The notes under the pieces: generated by a model
What the model saw: only the letters and a program-made list of their open reading frames with translations
The model's database searches: none
Told to the model about the DNA's origin: nothing
NCBI RefSeq assembly: GCF_001519065.1
Contig: NZ_KQ954257.1
Coordinates: forward strand, 1 to 64,000
Reading direction: 5' to 3'
Length of the DNA: 64,000 nucleotides
Origin: Novosphingobium sp. FSW06-99
GTDB taxonomy: Bacteria; Pseudomonadota; Alphaproteobacteria; Sphingomonadales; Sphingomonadaceae
In this document: piece by piece, positions 25,031 through 33,450 of the stretch
Layout of the letters: each line of letters begins with the position of its first letter
Position numbering within the stretch: the stretch's first letter is position 1
Program-made: the position numbers and the translations under genes

Positions 25031-25479
25031 TGACCGTTCGATTGCTGGCCGCGCTGATGCTCGCCACGCTGGCGCCAACCGCTGTACGGGCCGACCCGGC
25101 CGCGCTGGATCTGACGAAATATCGCGGCAAAGTCGTGATGGTCGATTTCTGGGCGTCGTGGTGCGGCCCGTGCAAGCAGGCATTTCCTTTCATGGCGCAA
25201 CTGGCGCGCCATTATCCTTCGGGCGATCTGGTGGTGATCACCGTCAATGAAGAGCGCCAACGCGCTGCAGGAGAAGTGTTTTTGCGCCAGGTCCGATCGA
25301 ATCTGCCGGTCATCTGGGACGCCGAGGGCGCAATCGGCAAAACCTGGACGGTAAACGAAATGCCGACCACGCTGCTGTTCGACCGCAAGGGCAAAATGCG
25401 ATTTCGCCATCAGGGTTTTGTTCCCGCCAACTCTGGCGAATACCAGGCCCAACTTGACGCTCTGATCAAGGAACACTGA
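25030..25479 (+). CDS. TlpA-like exported thioredoxin
   Basis: A 149-aa protein with a signal peptide (MTVRLLAALMLATLAPTAVRA) and a thioredoxin fold. The active site is WCGPC (about residues 43-47) in VMVDFWASWCGPC, and the cis-Pro loop is MPTTLLFD. It is likely a periplasmic disulfide reductase or one serving cytochrome c or copper-site maturation. No such clients are nearby, so its target is unknown. The ATG at 25030 overlaps the GNAT stop. Confidence 0.92.
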   Translation: MTVRLLAALMLATLAPTAVRADPAALDLTKYRGKVVMVDFWASWCGPCKQAFPFMAQLARHYPSGDLVVITVNEERQRAAGEVFLRQVRSNLPVIWDAEGAIGKTWTVNEMPTTLLFDRKGKMRFRHQGFVPANSGEYQAQLDALIKEH

Positions 25480-25606
25480 CGAGACCCGGCAAACATGACA
25501 AAAATTCTGTCAACACCTTGGTAACTTCATGGCAAGGATACGCGTTTTATACTAAGTATCTAAGCGTATGTGCTGAAACTCCGCTGCGGGATTCGAACCC
25601 CGTCGG

Positions 25607-26335
25607 ATGCAATCCAAGAGGGTGGCAGATTTGTCCATGCACAGTGAGGGCCAGGAACCTCCGGGCGGGTCGGATCCATCCGGCTCGCCTCGACCCGACT
25701 CGCCCCCATCCGATTCGCATGGCCTGTCGCATGCCGGTGCCGAACAGCGCGGCGCGCCCCGGTTTGCGTTGCTGTTGCGCGTGGCCAAGCTGGTGGTCGA
25801 CGGCCGCGAACGGTTTTGCGTTATTCGCGACGCCTCTGCCACCGGTCTGAAAGTGCGCCTGTTTGCACCCCTGCCGCATCCTGCCGCGCTGTGGGTAGAA
25901 TTGGCCAATGGCGATCGCCATCGCGTCGAATGCATGTGGACCGCCAGCGATCACGCGGGCTTGCGCTTTGTCGAACCGATCCAACTCGACCACTTGCTCG
26001 ATGAAGCACGCAGTACCGGCAAGCGGCGGCATGTCCGGCTGCGCATGACGCTCGATGGCGTATTGCATTCGGGCCACACGGCGGTGCCGGTGATCGTGCG
26101 CGACATTTCCCAACAAGGTGCCGGGCTGGAAAGCCAGAAATGGTTGTTGATCAACGAACTGGTCCGCATCGAATTGCCCGTCTTGCCCGCGATCTATGCC
26201 AAAGTGCGCTGGCGCGACCACCCGCACTATGGCGTCATCTTCGAACAGATCTTCCAACTGGAAGACCTGGCCCGGCGCTGCGCTGGGCTGCCCGCGCCGC
26301 TCGATCACGGCCGCGACAGCGGCAACGGCGCGTGA
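25607..26335 (+). CDS. protein with two tandem PilZ-like domains
   Basis: A 242-aa protein. After a Pro/Ser-rich N-terminus (about 1-45) come two PilZ-type barrels. The first has DASATGLKVRL, the second KRRHVRLRM...DISQQGAGLE. The second keeps the Arg-rich and DxSxxG elements that bind cyclic di-GMP; in the first the RxxxR part is weak. A tandem arrangement suggests a receptor with one binding and one degenerate module. ATG at 25607 and 25637 are both possible starts. The gene stands alone. Confidence 0.8.
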   Translation: MQSKRVADLSMHSEGQEPPGGSDPSGSPRPDSPPSDSHGLSHAGAEQRGAPRFALLLRVAKLVVDGRERFCVIRDASATGLKVRLFAPLPHPAALWVELANGDRHRVECMWTASDHAGLRFVEPIQLDHLLDEARSTGKRRHVRLRMTLDGVLHSGHTAVPVIVRDISQQGAGLESQKWLLINELVRIELPVLPAIYAKVRWRDHPHYGVIFEQIFQLEDLARRCAGLPAPLDHGRDSGNGA

Positions 26336-26472
26336 TGGCCATGCGGGCCGAAGCCTGTGGAGATTAACATTCGCGCCAGCATTTTTCGCAAATCCACACC
26401 GCAGCGTTAACCATCCTTTATCCAATTTCGTTCACCTCCCTTGACAGCAACTCTCGGTGCAAGGGGCAAGGG

Positions 26473-28086
26473 ATGACAAGCGCAGTCGACACGCAGGCGG
26501 ACAACGGCGCCGTGCAAGCGCAATACGATGTGGATGTGGCAATCATCGGCGCTGGGCCGGCTGGATTGACTGCGGGCTATCTGCTGTCGCGTCAGGGCTA
26601 CAAAGTCGCGATCATCGAAAAAGACCAGACTTACGTCGGCGGGATCAGCCGCACGGTGGAACACGAAGGCTATCGCTTCGACATCGGCGGGCACCGGTTC
26701 TTTTCCAAGAGCCAGGCAGTGGTCGATCTGTGGAACGAGATCCTGCCCGACGATTTCATCCAGCGCCCGCGGATGAGCCGGATCTACTACGAAGGCAAAT
26801 TCTACAGCTATCCGCTGCGCGCGTTTGAAGCGCTGGGCAATCTGGGCATCATGCGCTCCACCGCCTGCATGGCCAGCTATGTCTGGTCGCGCTTTTTCCC
26901 GATCAAGGAGGTCAGGAGCTTCGAGGACTGGACCAGTAACCAGTTCGGCAAAAAGCTCTATTCGATCTTCTTCAAGACCTACACCGAAAAGGTGTGGGGC
27001 ATGCCCTGCGACGAAATGAGCGCCGACTGGGCCGCGCAGCGGATCAAGGGTCTGTCGCTCGGCGCCGCCGTGCTCGACGGGCTGAAGCGCAGCCTGGGGC
27101 TCAACAAGCGGCCCAACAACGGCATGCAGACCAAGACGCTGCTCGAAACGTTCCGCTATCCGCGCCTCGGGCCCGGCATGATGTGGGACGCCGCGCGCGA
27201 CCGCATTGTCGAAGCGGGCAGCACGGTGCTGATGGGCCATGGCCTGAAGCAACTGGCCAGCGATGGCCAGGGCGGCTGGCGCATGACCGCGACCCGCGCC
27301 GAGGGCGGCGAAACGGTGATCCGCGCCGCGCATGCGATCAGTTCTGCGCCGATGCGCGAACTGGCCGCGCGCATCCATCCGTTGCCGCAGACCACGCTTG
27401 AAGCGAGCCGCCTGCGCTATCGCGATTTTCTGACCGTGGCGCTCAAGATCCGTTCGGAAGACCTGTTTCCCGACAACTGGATCTATATCCACGACAGCAA
27501 AGTGCGCGTCGGCCGTATCCAGAACTTCCGCTCGTGGTCACCCGAAATGGTGCCCGACGATGGGGTTGCCTGCGTCGGCCTGGAATATTTCTGCTTTGAA
27601 GGCGACGATCTGTGGGCATCGACCGACGATGCGTTGATCGAACTGGCCACGCGCGAAATGGCCATCCTGGGGCTGGTCCGCCCGGATCAGGTGATCGGCG
27701 GCGCGGTGGTGCGTCAGGAAAAGGCCTATCCGGTCTATGACGACGAATATGCCGCCAATGTTGCCGCCATGCGCGACGAACTGGAGGCCGCCTATCCGAC
27801 CTTGCACATGGTCGGACGCAACGGCATGCACCGTTACAACAACCAGGACCACGCGATGATGACCGCGATGCTCAGCGTCGAAAACATCATCGCCGGTGAA
27901 CGGGTCTATGACATCTGGTGCGTCAACGAAGATGCCGAATACCACGAAGCCGGCGATGAAGGCGAAACCAAGACGCTGCCCAACCGCCCTGGCCACCGTG
28001 ACATCAGCGCCGATCAGCAGGCTGCACTCGATTCGGTACGCGCCGTTCCGGCGCGTGTTGCCAGGGCCAACCGCATCGCGGCCTGA
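26473..28086 (+). CDS. FAD/NAD(P)-dependent oxidoreductase, UDP-galactopyranose-mutase-like
   Basis: 537 aa. An N-terminal dinucleotide fold ([20 protein letters not shown]), then [31 protein letters not shown], in which the GGH and R-F-D-I pattern is shared by UDP-galactopyranose mutases and protoporphyrinogen-oxidase-like enzymes. A late [18 protein letters not shown] segment also binds FAD. Enzymes like this act on nucleotide sugars or lipid-linked sugars. The next gene encodes a GT-C-like membrane protein, so a role in a surface glycan is inferred. AAGGGG precedes the ATG. Confidence 0.75.
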   Translation: MTSAVDTQADNGAVQAQYDVDVAIIGAGPAGLTAGYLLSRQGYKVAIIEKDQTYVGGISRTVEHEGYRFDIGGHRFFSKSQAVVDLWNEILPDDFIQRPRMSRIYYEGKFYSYPLRAFEALGNLGIMRSTACMASYVWSRFFPIKEVRSFEDWTSNQFGKKLYSIFFKTYTEKVWGMPCDEMSADWAAQRIKGLSLGAAVLDGLKRSLGLNKRPNNGMQTKTLLETFRYPRLGPGMMWDAARDRIVEAGSTVLMGHGLKQLASDGQGGWRMTATRAEGGETVIRAAHAISSAPMRELAARIHPLPQTTLEASRLRYRDFLTVALKIRSEDLFPDNWIYIHDSKVRVGRIQNFRSWSPEMVPDDGVACVGLEYFCFEGDDLWASTDDALIELATREMAILGLVRPDQVIGGAVVRQEKAYPVYDDEYAANVAAMRDELEAAYPTLHMVGRNGMHRYNNQDHAMMTAMLSVENIIAGERVYDIWCVNEDAEYHEAGDEGETKTLPNRPGHRDISADQQAALDSVRAVPARVARANRIAA

Positions 28087-28097
28087 CGCCACCCTAC

Positions 28098-28129
28098 AGA
28101 GCCGCCGCCCCAACCGGGTCGGCGGCTCT
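28098..28129 (+). terminator. hairpin after the flavoprotein gene
   Basis: A 9-bp perfect stem (28098-28106 with 28121-28129), extendable by one pair, lies 12 bases after the stop codon. No T-run follows, so transcription may continue into the membrane-protein gene. Confidence 0.45.
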
Positions 28130-28194
28130 ATCGGCATCCGATTTGACGCGTTACGGGTTCACCGGACGCCGCGCAGGAAAATGGCATTCCGCTG

Positions 28195-30024
28195 ATGATC
28201 GACCTTGCGATCCCCCATTCTTCTTCGGTCGCCGACAGCCGGGCGCCCAATCCGGCCAGTGCCGGGCCGGGCGCTTCATGGCGTGTGCGCGTGGTGACCA
28301 TGTGGCTGGTGCTGGTGATCATTCTGCTGATCGCCACATCGCAACAGATCGCCGCCGTGCGCTTCAACGATCCCGACGATGCGCTGCGCCTGATGGAAGT
28401 GCGCGACTTGCTTGGCGGGCAAGGCTGGTTCGATTTGCACCAGTATCGCGTGGCCGCGCCCGAGGGCGTGCCGATGCACTGGTCGCGACTGGTCGATATC
28501 CCGCTGGCCGGCATGATCGCGATCCTGCGCCCGCTGCTGGGCGCACCGTTGGCCGAAATGGTCACGCTGATCACCGTTCCGCTGTTGACCCTGCTCGCCG
28601 CGCTGATGCTGGTCGGGCGGCTGACGGCAAAATTCTTCGATACCGAAACGGTCGGCATTGCCTGCCTGGTCATGGCCGTGGCCACGCCGCTGATTCTGCA
28701 GATGCTGCCAATGCGCATCGATCACCATGGCTGGCAGATCGTGCTGGCGCTGGCGGCGCTCAACGGACTGGCCGCGCGCCCGACGCGCGAAGGGGCGGTG
28801 CGTGGGGGGCTGGTGATCGGCCTGTCGCTCGCCGCGCTGCTGGCGATCTCGATCGAGGGTCTGCCGCTCACGGCGGTGTTCCTGGGCGTGCTCGCGCTGC
28901 GTGGCCTGACCGGGCGCGGTTTTGCAGGTTTTGCTGCGGCCAGCGCCGCGCTGGCGCTGTCGAGCGCGGCGATCTTTCTTGGCACGCGCGGGCTGGGCGA
29001 TCTGACCACCCATTGCGACCAGATCTCGCCGATCCATCTGGCGCTGTTTTGCCTGGTTGCACTGGGCAGCGGCGCGATCGTCGCGGTGGCGCCGCGTCGC
29101 TGGCCGGTGGCGCTGGCCATGCTTGGCGCGACCGGCGCGGCCACACTGGGGCTCTATCTGGGGGTTGCCCCGCAATGCCGGGGCGGGGCGTTCGTCGCGC
29201 TCGATCCGATGATCCACAAATACTGGTACGAGAACATCGCCGAAGGCATGCCGTTCTGGCATTCGCCCCTGCCGGCCGCGATCGAAATGATCGGTGTGCC
29301 GCTGGTCGGGCTGTTTGCCATCGCGGTGCTGTGGCGCCATGCCAAAAGCGCCGAGGAACGCGCCTGGTGGTTCGATCATGCGCTGGTGCTGGCCGGTGCA
29401 CTGTTGATCGGTGCGGCGCTGGCGCGCGCATCGGCCACAGCCTGCGGATTTGCCGTCATGCCCACGGCGGCGCTGGTGGTGCGCTATATCGTGGCCTTGC
29501 GCACGGTGTCGCCGCTGCGCCGCGTGGCCGGCTATCTGGGCATCCTGCTGCTGCTGATGCCGCCGCTGCCCGCGATTGCCTGGGCGCGGCTGGACGCGCT
29601 GCGCACCCACAGCAAGACCATTGCCGGGGTGCCGACGCCATCGCAGTGCCATTATCTGGTTGCGGCGCGCGCGCTCAACACGCTGCCGCCCACCGACATG
29701 TTCATGCCGCTCGACATCGGGCCCGACATTCTGGTGCGCACGCGCGAGCGCGCGGTGGCCACCGGCCACCATCGCGGCATCGCCGGAATGGACGATGTGA
29801 TGAACGCGTTCCTCGGCACGCCCGATCAGGCCCATGCGATCATCACGCGGCGCCACGCCACGCTGATCGCGGTATGCCCCGACACTGCCGAGCCCGGAAA
29901 TTACAAATTCTACGCGCCCAACGGGTTCATGGCGCAACTGTTGCGCGGCAAGACCCCGCCCTGGCTGGAACGGGTCGATCTGGCACCGGGCAGCAACATG
30001 CTGTTCTGGCGGGTAAAGGGGTAA
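28195..30024 (+). CDS. polytopic membrane protein, GT-C-like
   Basis: A 609-aa protein with a short cytoplasmic N-terminus and about eleven to thirteen hydrophobic helices. The first periplasmic loop carries NDPDDALRLMEVRDLLGG and a PEGVPMHWSRLVDIP segment, a D-D/H arrangement like that of GT-C glycosyltransferases (oligosaccharyl- and arabinosyl-transferase fold). The C-terminal soluble portion (about 470-609) has a few Cys and His. I therefore call it a putative lipid-linked-sugar glycosyltransferase, not proven. It may work with the upstream flavoprotein. It ends one base before the converging transglutaminase gene. Confidence 0.65.
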   Translation: MIDLAIPHSSSVADSRAPNPASAGPGASWRVRVVTMWLVLVIILLIATSQQIAAVRFNDPDDALRLMEVRDLLGGQGWFDLHQYRVAAPEGVPMHWSRLVDIPLAGMIAILRPLLGAPLAEMVTLITVPLLTLLAALMLVGRLTAKFFDTETVGIACLVMAVATPLILQMLPMRIDHHGWQIVLALAALNGLAARPTREGAVRGGLVIGLSLAALLAISIEGLPLTAVFLGVLALRGLTGRGFAGFAAASAALALSSAAIFLGTRGLGDLTTHCDQISPIHLALFCLVALGSGAIVAVAPRRWPVALAMLGATGAATLGLYLGVAPQCRGGAFVALDPMIHKYWYENIAEGMPFWHSPLPAAIEMIGVPLVGLFAIAVLWRHAKSAEERAWWFDHALVLAGALLIGAALARASATACGFAVMPTAALVVRYIVALRTVSPLRRVAGYLGILLLLMPPLPAIAWARLDALRTHSKTIAGVPTPSQCHYLVAARALNTLPPTDMFMPLDIGPDILVRTRERAVATGHHRGIAGMDDVMNAFLGTPDQAHAIITRRHATLIAVCPDTAEPGNYKFYAPNGFMAQLLRGKTPPWLERVDLAPGSNMLFWRVKG

Positions 30025-30025
30025 T

Positions 30026-30949
30026 TCACCCCTCGACCGGGGCGACATCGACCGAGACGGTCATGGTCTGCCCCGCACCGCCGTGGAACACCCCGTCGAG
30101 CGGGGCGACATCGGCATAGTCACGGCCCATCGCGGTAAAGATATGGTCCGATCGTGCCAGCGTATCGTTGGTGGGGTCAAAGCCGACCCAGCCAAGTTCA
30201 TCCCCGCACCACAAGTTGGCCCAGGCATGGGTCGCGTCAGCGCCGACCAGCCGGGGCTGGCCCGCTGGCGGGATCGTGCGCAGATAGCCGCTGACATAGG
30301 CCGCCGGAATGCCGTGCGCGCGCGCCGCCACGATCATCACATGGGCGAAATCCTGGCATACCCCGTGCCGGGCCTGAAACGCCTCTTCGGGCAGGGTGCG
30401 CGTGGTGGTCGCCGCACCGTCATAGGTGAATTCCTGATAGATCGCGCGCATCAGCGCACGGCCCGCCTCCAGCACGCTCTGCTGCGTCGGAAAGAACGGC
30501 GCAGCCCACGCCGCGATCGCGGGCGTGCTGGGCGCCATTGGCGAGGGGTAGAGATAGCTGGCCGGGCCCATCGCGGTCAGATCGCGGTTGCGCGCGGCGC
30601 GTTCGCGGATCTGCGCCACGGTCGGCCCGCCCATATCGGGCCCTGTATTGGGCGCTGCGCCATCGCCCAGATACATCGCCGCGATCAGCGAGGGTTCGGA
30701 CACTTCGACGCGGAACCGGCTTTCGATACGCAGCCGCGACAGCGGGCGGCGGATGGTCAGGCGACTGCGGTTGACGATGAACGGGCCAGTCTCGTCCTGG
30801 ATCGACCAGGGCACCGGATCGATCGCCAGAGTGAACCCTTCGAGCACTTGCCCCGGCCAAGGCGCCGGACGCAACCGCAAGTTGAACCGGGCCAGCCGCA
30901 CCGGGCTGGCATATGTCATCGTGGTCAGGTGGCGAATATCGTAGATCAT
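30026..30949 (-). CDS. transglutaminase-like protein with N-terminal beta domain
   Basis: 307 aa. The N-terminal Bact_transglu_N domain (RHLTTMTYASPVRLARFNLRLRP) is followed by a transglutaminase core with catalytic residues in order: Cys in HGVCQDFAHV (about 200), His in ATHAWANLWC and Asp in GFDPTND. Such enzymes hydrolyse or form amide bonds. Its ATG overlaps the stop of the ATP-grasp/alpha-E gene, so the genes are translated as a unit. Related trios are predicted to build peptide tags. Confidence 0.9.
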   Translation of the reverse strand: MIYDIRHLTTMTYASPVRLARFNLRLRPAPWPGQVLEGFTLAIDPVPWSIQDETGPFIVNRSRLTIRRPLSRLRIESRFRVEVSEPSLIAAMYLGDGAAPNTGPDMGGPTVAQIRERAARNRDLTAMGPASYLYPSPMAPSTPAIAAWAAPFFPTQQSVLEAGRALMRAIYQEFTYDGAATTTRTLPEEAFQARHGVCQDFAHVMIVAARAHGIPAAYVSGYLRTIPPAGQPRLVGADATHAWANLWCGDELGWVGFDPTNDTLARSDHIFTAMGRDYADVAPLDGVFHGGAGQTMTVSVDVAPVEG

Positions 30950-33441
30950 CAGGCCAGCAGACTGTCCGCGCCGGTGCTCCGGCTCTTTTCATATTGCAGG
31001 AAATAGCGCGCCGCGATCGTGTCGGACAGCGCCAGCAACCGCACTTCGGTATCGTCCAGCAGCGCCTCGTCAAAGCGGTCGATGGTCACCGCACGCAGCG
31101 GGCCCTGGATCGCGCGCGCTTCGAGCAGCGGCGCCTCGGGCATCATGTCTTCATTCAGGCTGGGCAATTCGGCAACGTGGTCGCAGATCGCGTTGACCTG
31201 AAACATCAGGCTGCGCGGATTGTCGGGATCGAGCAACAGGATGTCGAGCACCGGATCGCGCCGGGGCCCGGCCAGATAGCGCGCGCGATAGGTGATCTGG
31301 CTGTCCGACAGATCGAGCAACACGCCCAGCGCCTCGGTCTGTTCGGCGGCGGCCGGCGCAATCAGGCCGAGCATGTCGATCGTCGTGCACACCGCCAGCG
31401 CGCGTTCCAGCCGGCGCCCCAGGTCGATGAACCGCCACGACGGTCCCCGGTTGAAATTTTCCGCCAACATGCCCGACAGCGCGCTCAGCCGCTCGATCAG
31501 TTCGCGCGTGACGCGCAGCAGCGCGCCGGGCCGATGCGATTCGAGCGAAGGCAAAGGGCGGTTGATGATCCGCCAGAAATCGGGGGTAACCCGGTCGCGC
31601 AAGGTCAGTCCGGCATCGCGAACCCGCGCCAGAATCGTGCCCACCCCGCCCGGCAGCGTGGTTTCCGACAGCGCGGCGCGCGCTGCCTGCACCACCGGCA
31701 GGCGCGCGGTGGCGGGCGAGATCGCGCCCCAGTCGACCAGCAGGTGCAACAGCGCGGCCACCGTTTCGGGATTGCTGCCGGCCGCGGCATCGACTTCGAT
31801 CATACTGCCCAGCACCGCGCGAATCACGCGCAAGGTGGTTTCGGCGCGTTCGACATAGCGGGCAAACCAGAACAGGTTGTCCGCCGCCTGGCTGGCCAGG
31901 ATGCCCCCGCCGCGCCGCACTTTGGGGGTATCGTCAAGGCGCGTCGGCGCCGGGCTGGCGGGCGCGGCTTCGTCGACAATGCAGACATCGGCGGACAAAT
32001 CGCCTTCGCCCATCCACCCGCCCTGCACATCGTCGGTGGATGACAGCCGGGCAAAGCCGCCGGGCATCACGATCCATTCGCCATCGCTGCCCCGCGCCAC
32101 AAACGCGCGCAAGGTGAAGGCGCGCGGCACAAAGCGTTCGTCGATCAGCGCAGGGGTGGTGGCCAGCGCCGAAATCTCCTGCCCGCAATAATCGAGCGGG
32201 CGCCGCTCCATCGCCTCCAGCAACAGCGCTCGGGTGTGGCGCGACAGCGTTCCACCGGCCAGACCGCGCCCGGCGGGCAGACCTTCGACTTTGCGCCCGA
32301 ACGCCGAAATCAGCATCAGGTCACCCATGCGGTCGCGCAGCGTGGCGGCCTGATCGGGCTCTGCCCCCCACCAGGTGGCGACACTAGGCAGGATCATCGC
32401 CTCATCGCGCAGCACCGTGCACAGGCGCGGCAGGATCGCGGCAAACGCCGGGGCCTCCAGCACTTCGGCACCGGGCGCGTTGATCAGTTCGACCCCGCTG
32501 CGCAACCAGGCCTCAAACCCGTCGGGCACGCCGATCTCGCTACGCGAATCGAACGCCAGCGGATCGAGCGCGTTGGTGTCGATCCACCGCCACAGCGCGT
32601 CGATCCGTTTCGGCCCGGCGATCGTGCGCACATAGAGCCGGTCGTCGCTGACCGTCAGATCGCGTCCTTCGACCAGCGGAAACCCGAGATAGCGCGCCAG
32701 ATGCGCCTGTTCGGGATAGGACTGGTTGAGCCGCCCCGGCGTCAGCAGCGCAATCCGCGGCGATTCGCGCGAACAGGCCCGCGCCATGCCGCTGCGCAAT
32801 TCCGAAAAGAACCGTGCCAGCCGCCGCACATGGATATCGCTGAGCAATGCGCCGGTGCTGCGCGACAGGGCCAGCCGGTTTTCCAGCGCATAGCCAATGC
32901 CGTTGGCCAGCCGCAGCCGGTCGCCCGCCACGCGCCATTGCCCGCCCGGCCCGCAGACCAGATCGGCGGCATAGACCGACAGATAATGCGCCGGCTGGCG
33001 CGCGCCGATCACGTTGCGGGCGAAATAGCGGCTGCCCGCCACCAGCGCGGCCGGCAGATGGCCCTCGGCCACCAGCCGCTGTTCGCCATAGATATCGGCG
33101 GTCACCGTCTCGATCAGTTCGGCGCGCTGGATCAGCCCGCGTTCGATCGCGCCCCATTGCGCCGCGCCGATCACCAGCGGCATCGGCGACAGCGGCCAGG
33201 CGCGTTCCTCGTTGTCGCCGGTCATCCGGAAGCTGAGGCCAAGCTCCTGAATCTGGCGTGCGACCACTTCGGCCGCCGCGATCCCGGCATCTTCGCGCAA
33301 GGCGGCGAGGCCGGTGGCGGTCTTTTCCCACATCGCCGCCACCCCCGGCGTGGCCAGCCGATAGAGATCGAGCGCCTCGGCGCCGACCGCATAGTCAGTC
33401 AGCCGCGCGCCCGGCGGAGACGATCTGGATTTTGTTGCCAA
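30949..33441 (-). CDS. circularly permuted ATP-grasp ligase fused to alpha-E domain
   Basis: 830 aa. Residues 1 to about 480 are a circularly permuted type-2 ATP-grasp (DUF404/DUF407): VIGAAQWGAIERGLIQRAELIE, SVYAADLVCGPGGQWRV, RIALLTPGRLNQSYPEQA and AFVARGSDGEWIVMPGG are recognisable. Residues about 510-830 are an all-helical alpha-E domain (DUF403), with NLFWFARYVERAETTLRV and RSLMFQVNAI. Many species encode these as two genes. It should ligate a carboxylate to an amine using ATP. The start is TTG at 33441 with GAGG eight bases ahead. Confidence 0.92.
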   Translation of the reverse strand: MATKSRSSPPGARLTDYAVGAEALDLYRLATPGVAAMWEKTATGLAALREDAGIAAAEVVARQIQELGLSFRMTGDNEERAWPLSPMPLVIGAAQWGAIERGLIQRAELIETVTADIYGEQRLVAEGHLPAALVAGSRYFARNVIGARQPAHYLSVYAADLVCGPGGQWRVAGDRLRLANGIGYALENRLALSRSTGALLSDIHVRRLARFFSELRSGMARACSRESPRIALLTPGRLNQSYPEQAHLARYLGFPLVEGRDLTVSDDRLYVRTIAGPKRIDALWRWIDTNALDPLAFDSRSEIGVPDGFEAWLRSGVELINAPGAEVLEAPAFAAILPRLCTVLRDEAMILPSVATWWGAEPDQAATLRDRMGDLMLISAFGRKVEGLPAGRGLAGGTLSRHTRALLLEAMERRPLDYCGQEISALATTPALIDERFVPRAFTLRAFVARGSDGEWIVMPGGFARLSSTDDVQGGWMGEGDLSADVCIVDEAAPASPAPTRLDDTPKVRRGGGILASQAADNLFWFARYVERAETTLRVIRAVLGSMIEVDAAAGSNPETVAALLHLLVDWGAISPATARLPVVQAARAALSETTLPGGVGTILARVRDAGLTLRDRVTPDFWRIINRPLPSLESHRPGALLRVTRELIERLSALSGMLAENFNRGPSWRFIDLGRRLERALAVCTTIDMLGLIAPAAAEQTEALGVLLDLSDSQITYRARYLAGPRRDPVLDILLLDPDNPRSLMFQVNAICDHVAELPSLNEDMMPEAPLLEARAIQGPLRAVTIDRFDEALLDDTEVRLLALSDTIAARYFLQYEKSRSTGADSLLA

Positions 33442-33450
33442 GACCCGGCC

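Noticed and set aside
25570..25625. A tRNA-like T-arm (minus-strand GGGGTTCGAATCCCG) before the PilZ gene
   Set aside because: Only the T-loop is convincing. No acceptor, D- or anticodon arm can be built, and its stem pairs just 3-4 bases. It may be chance or an old tRNA fragment.
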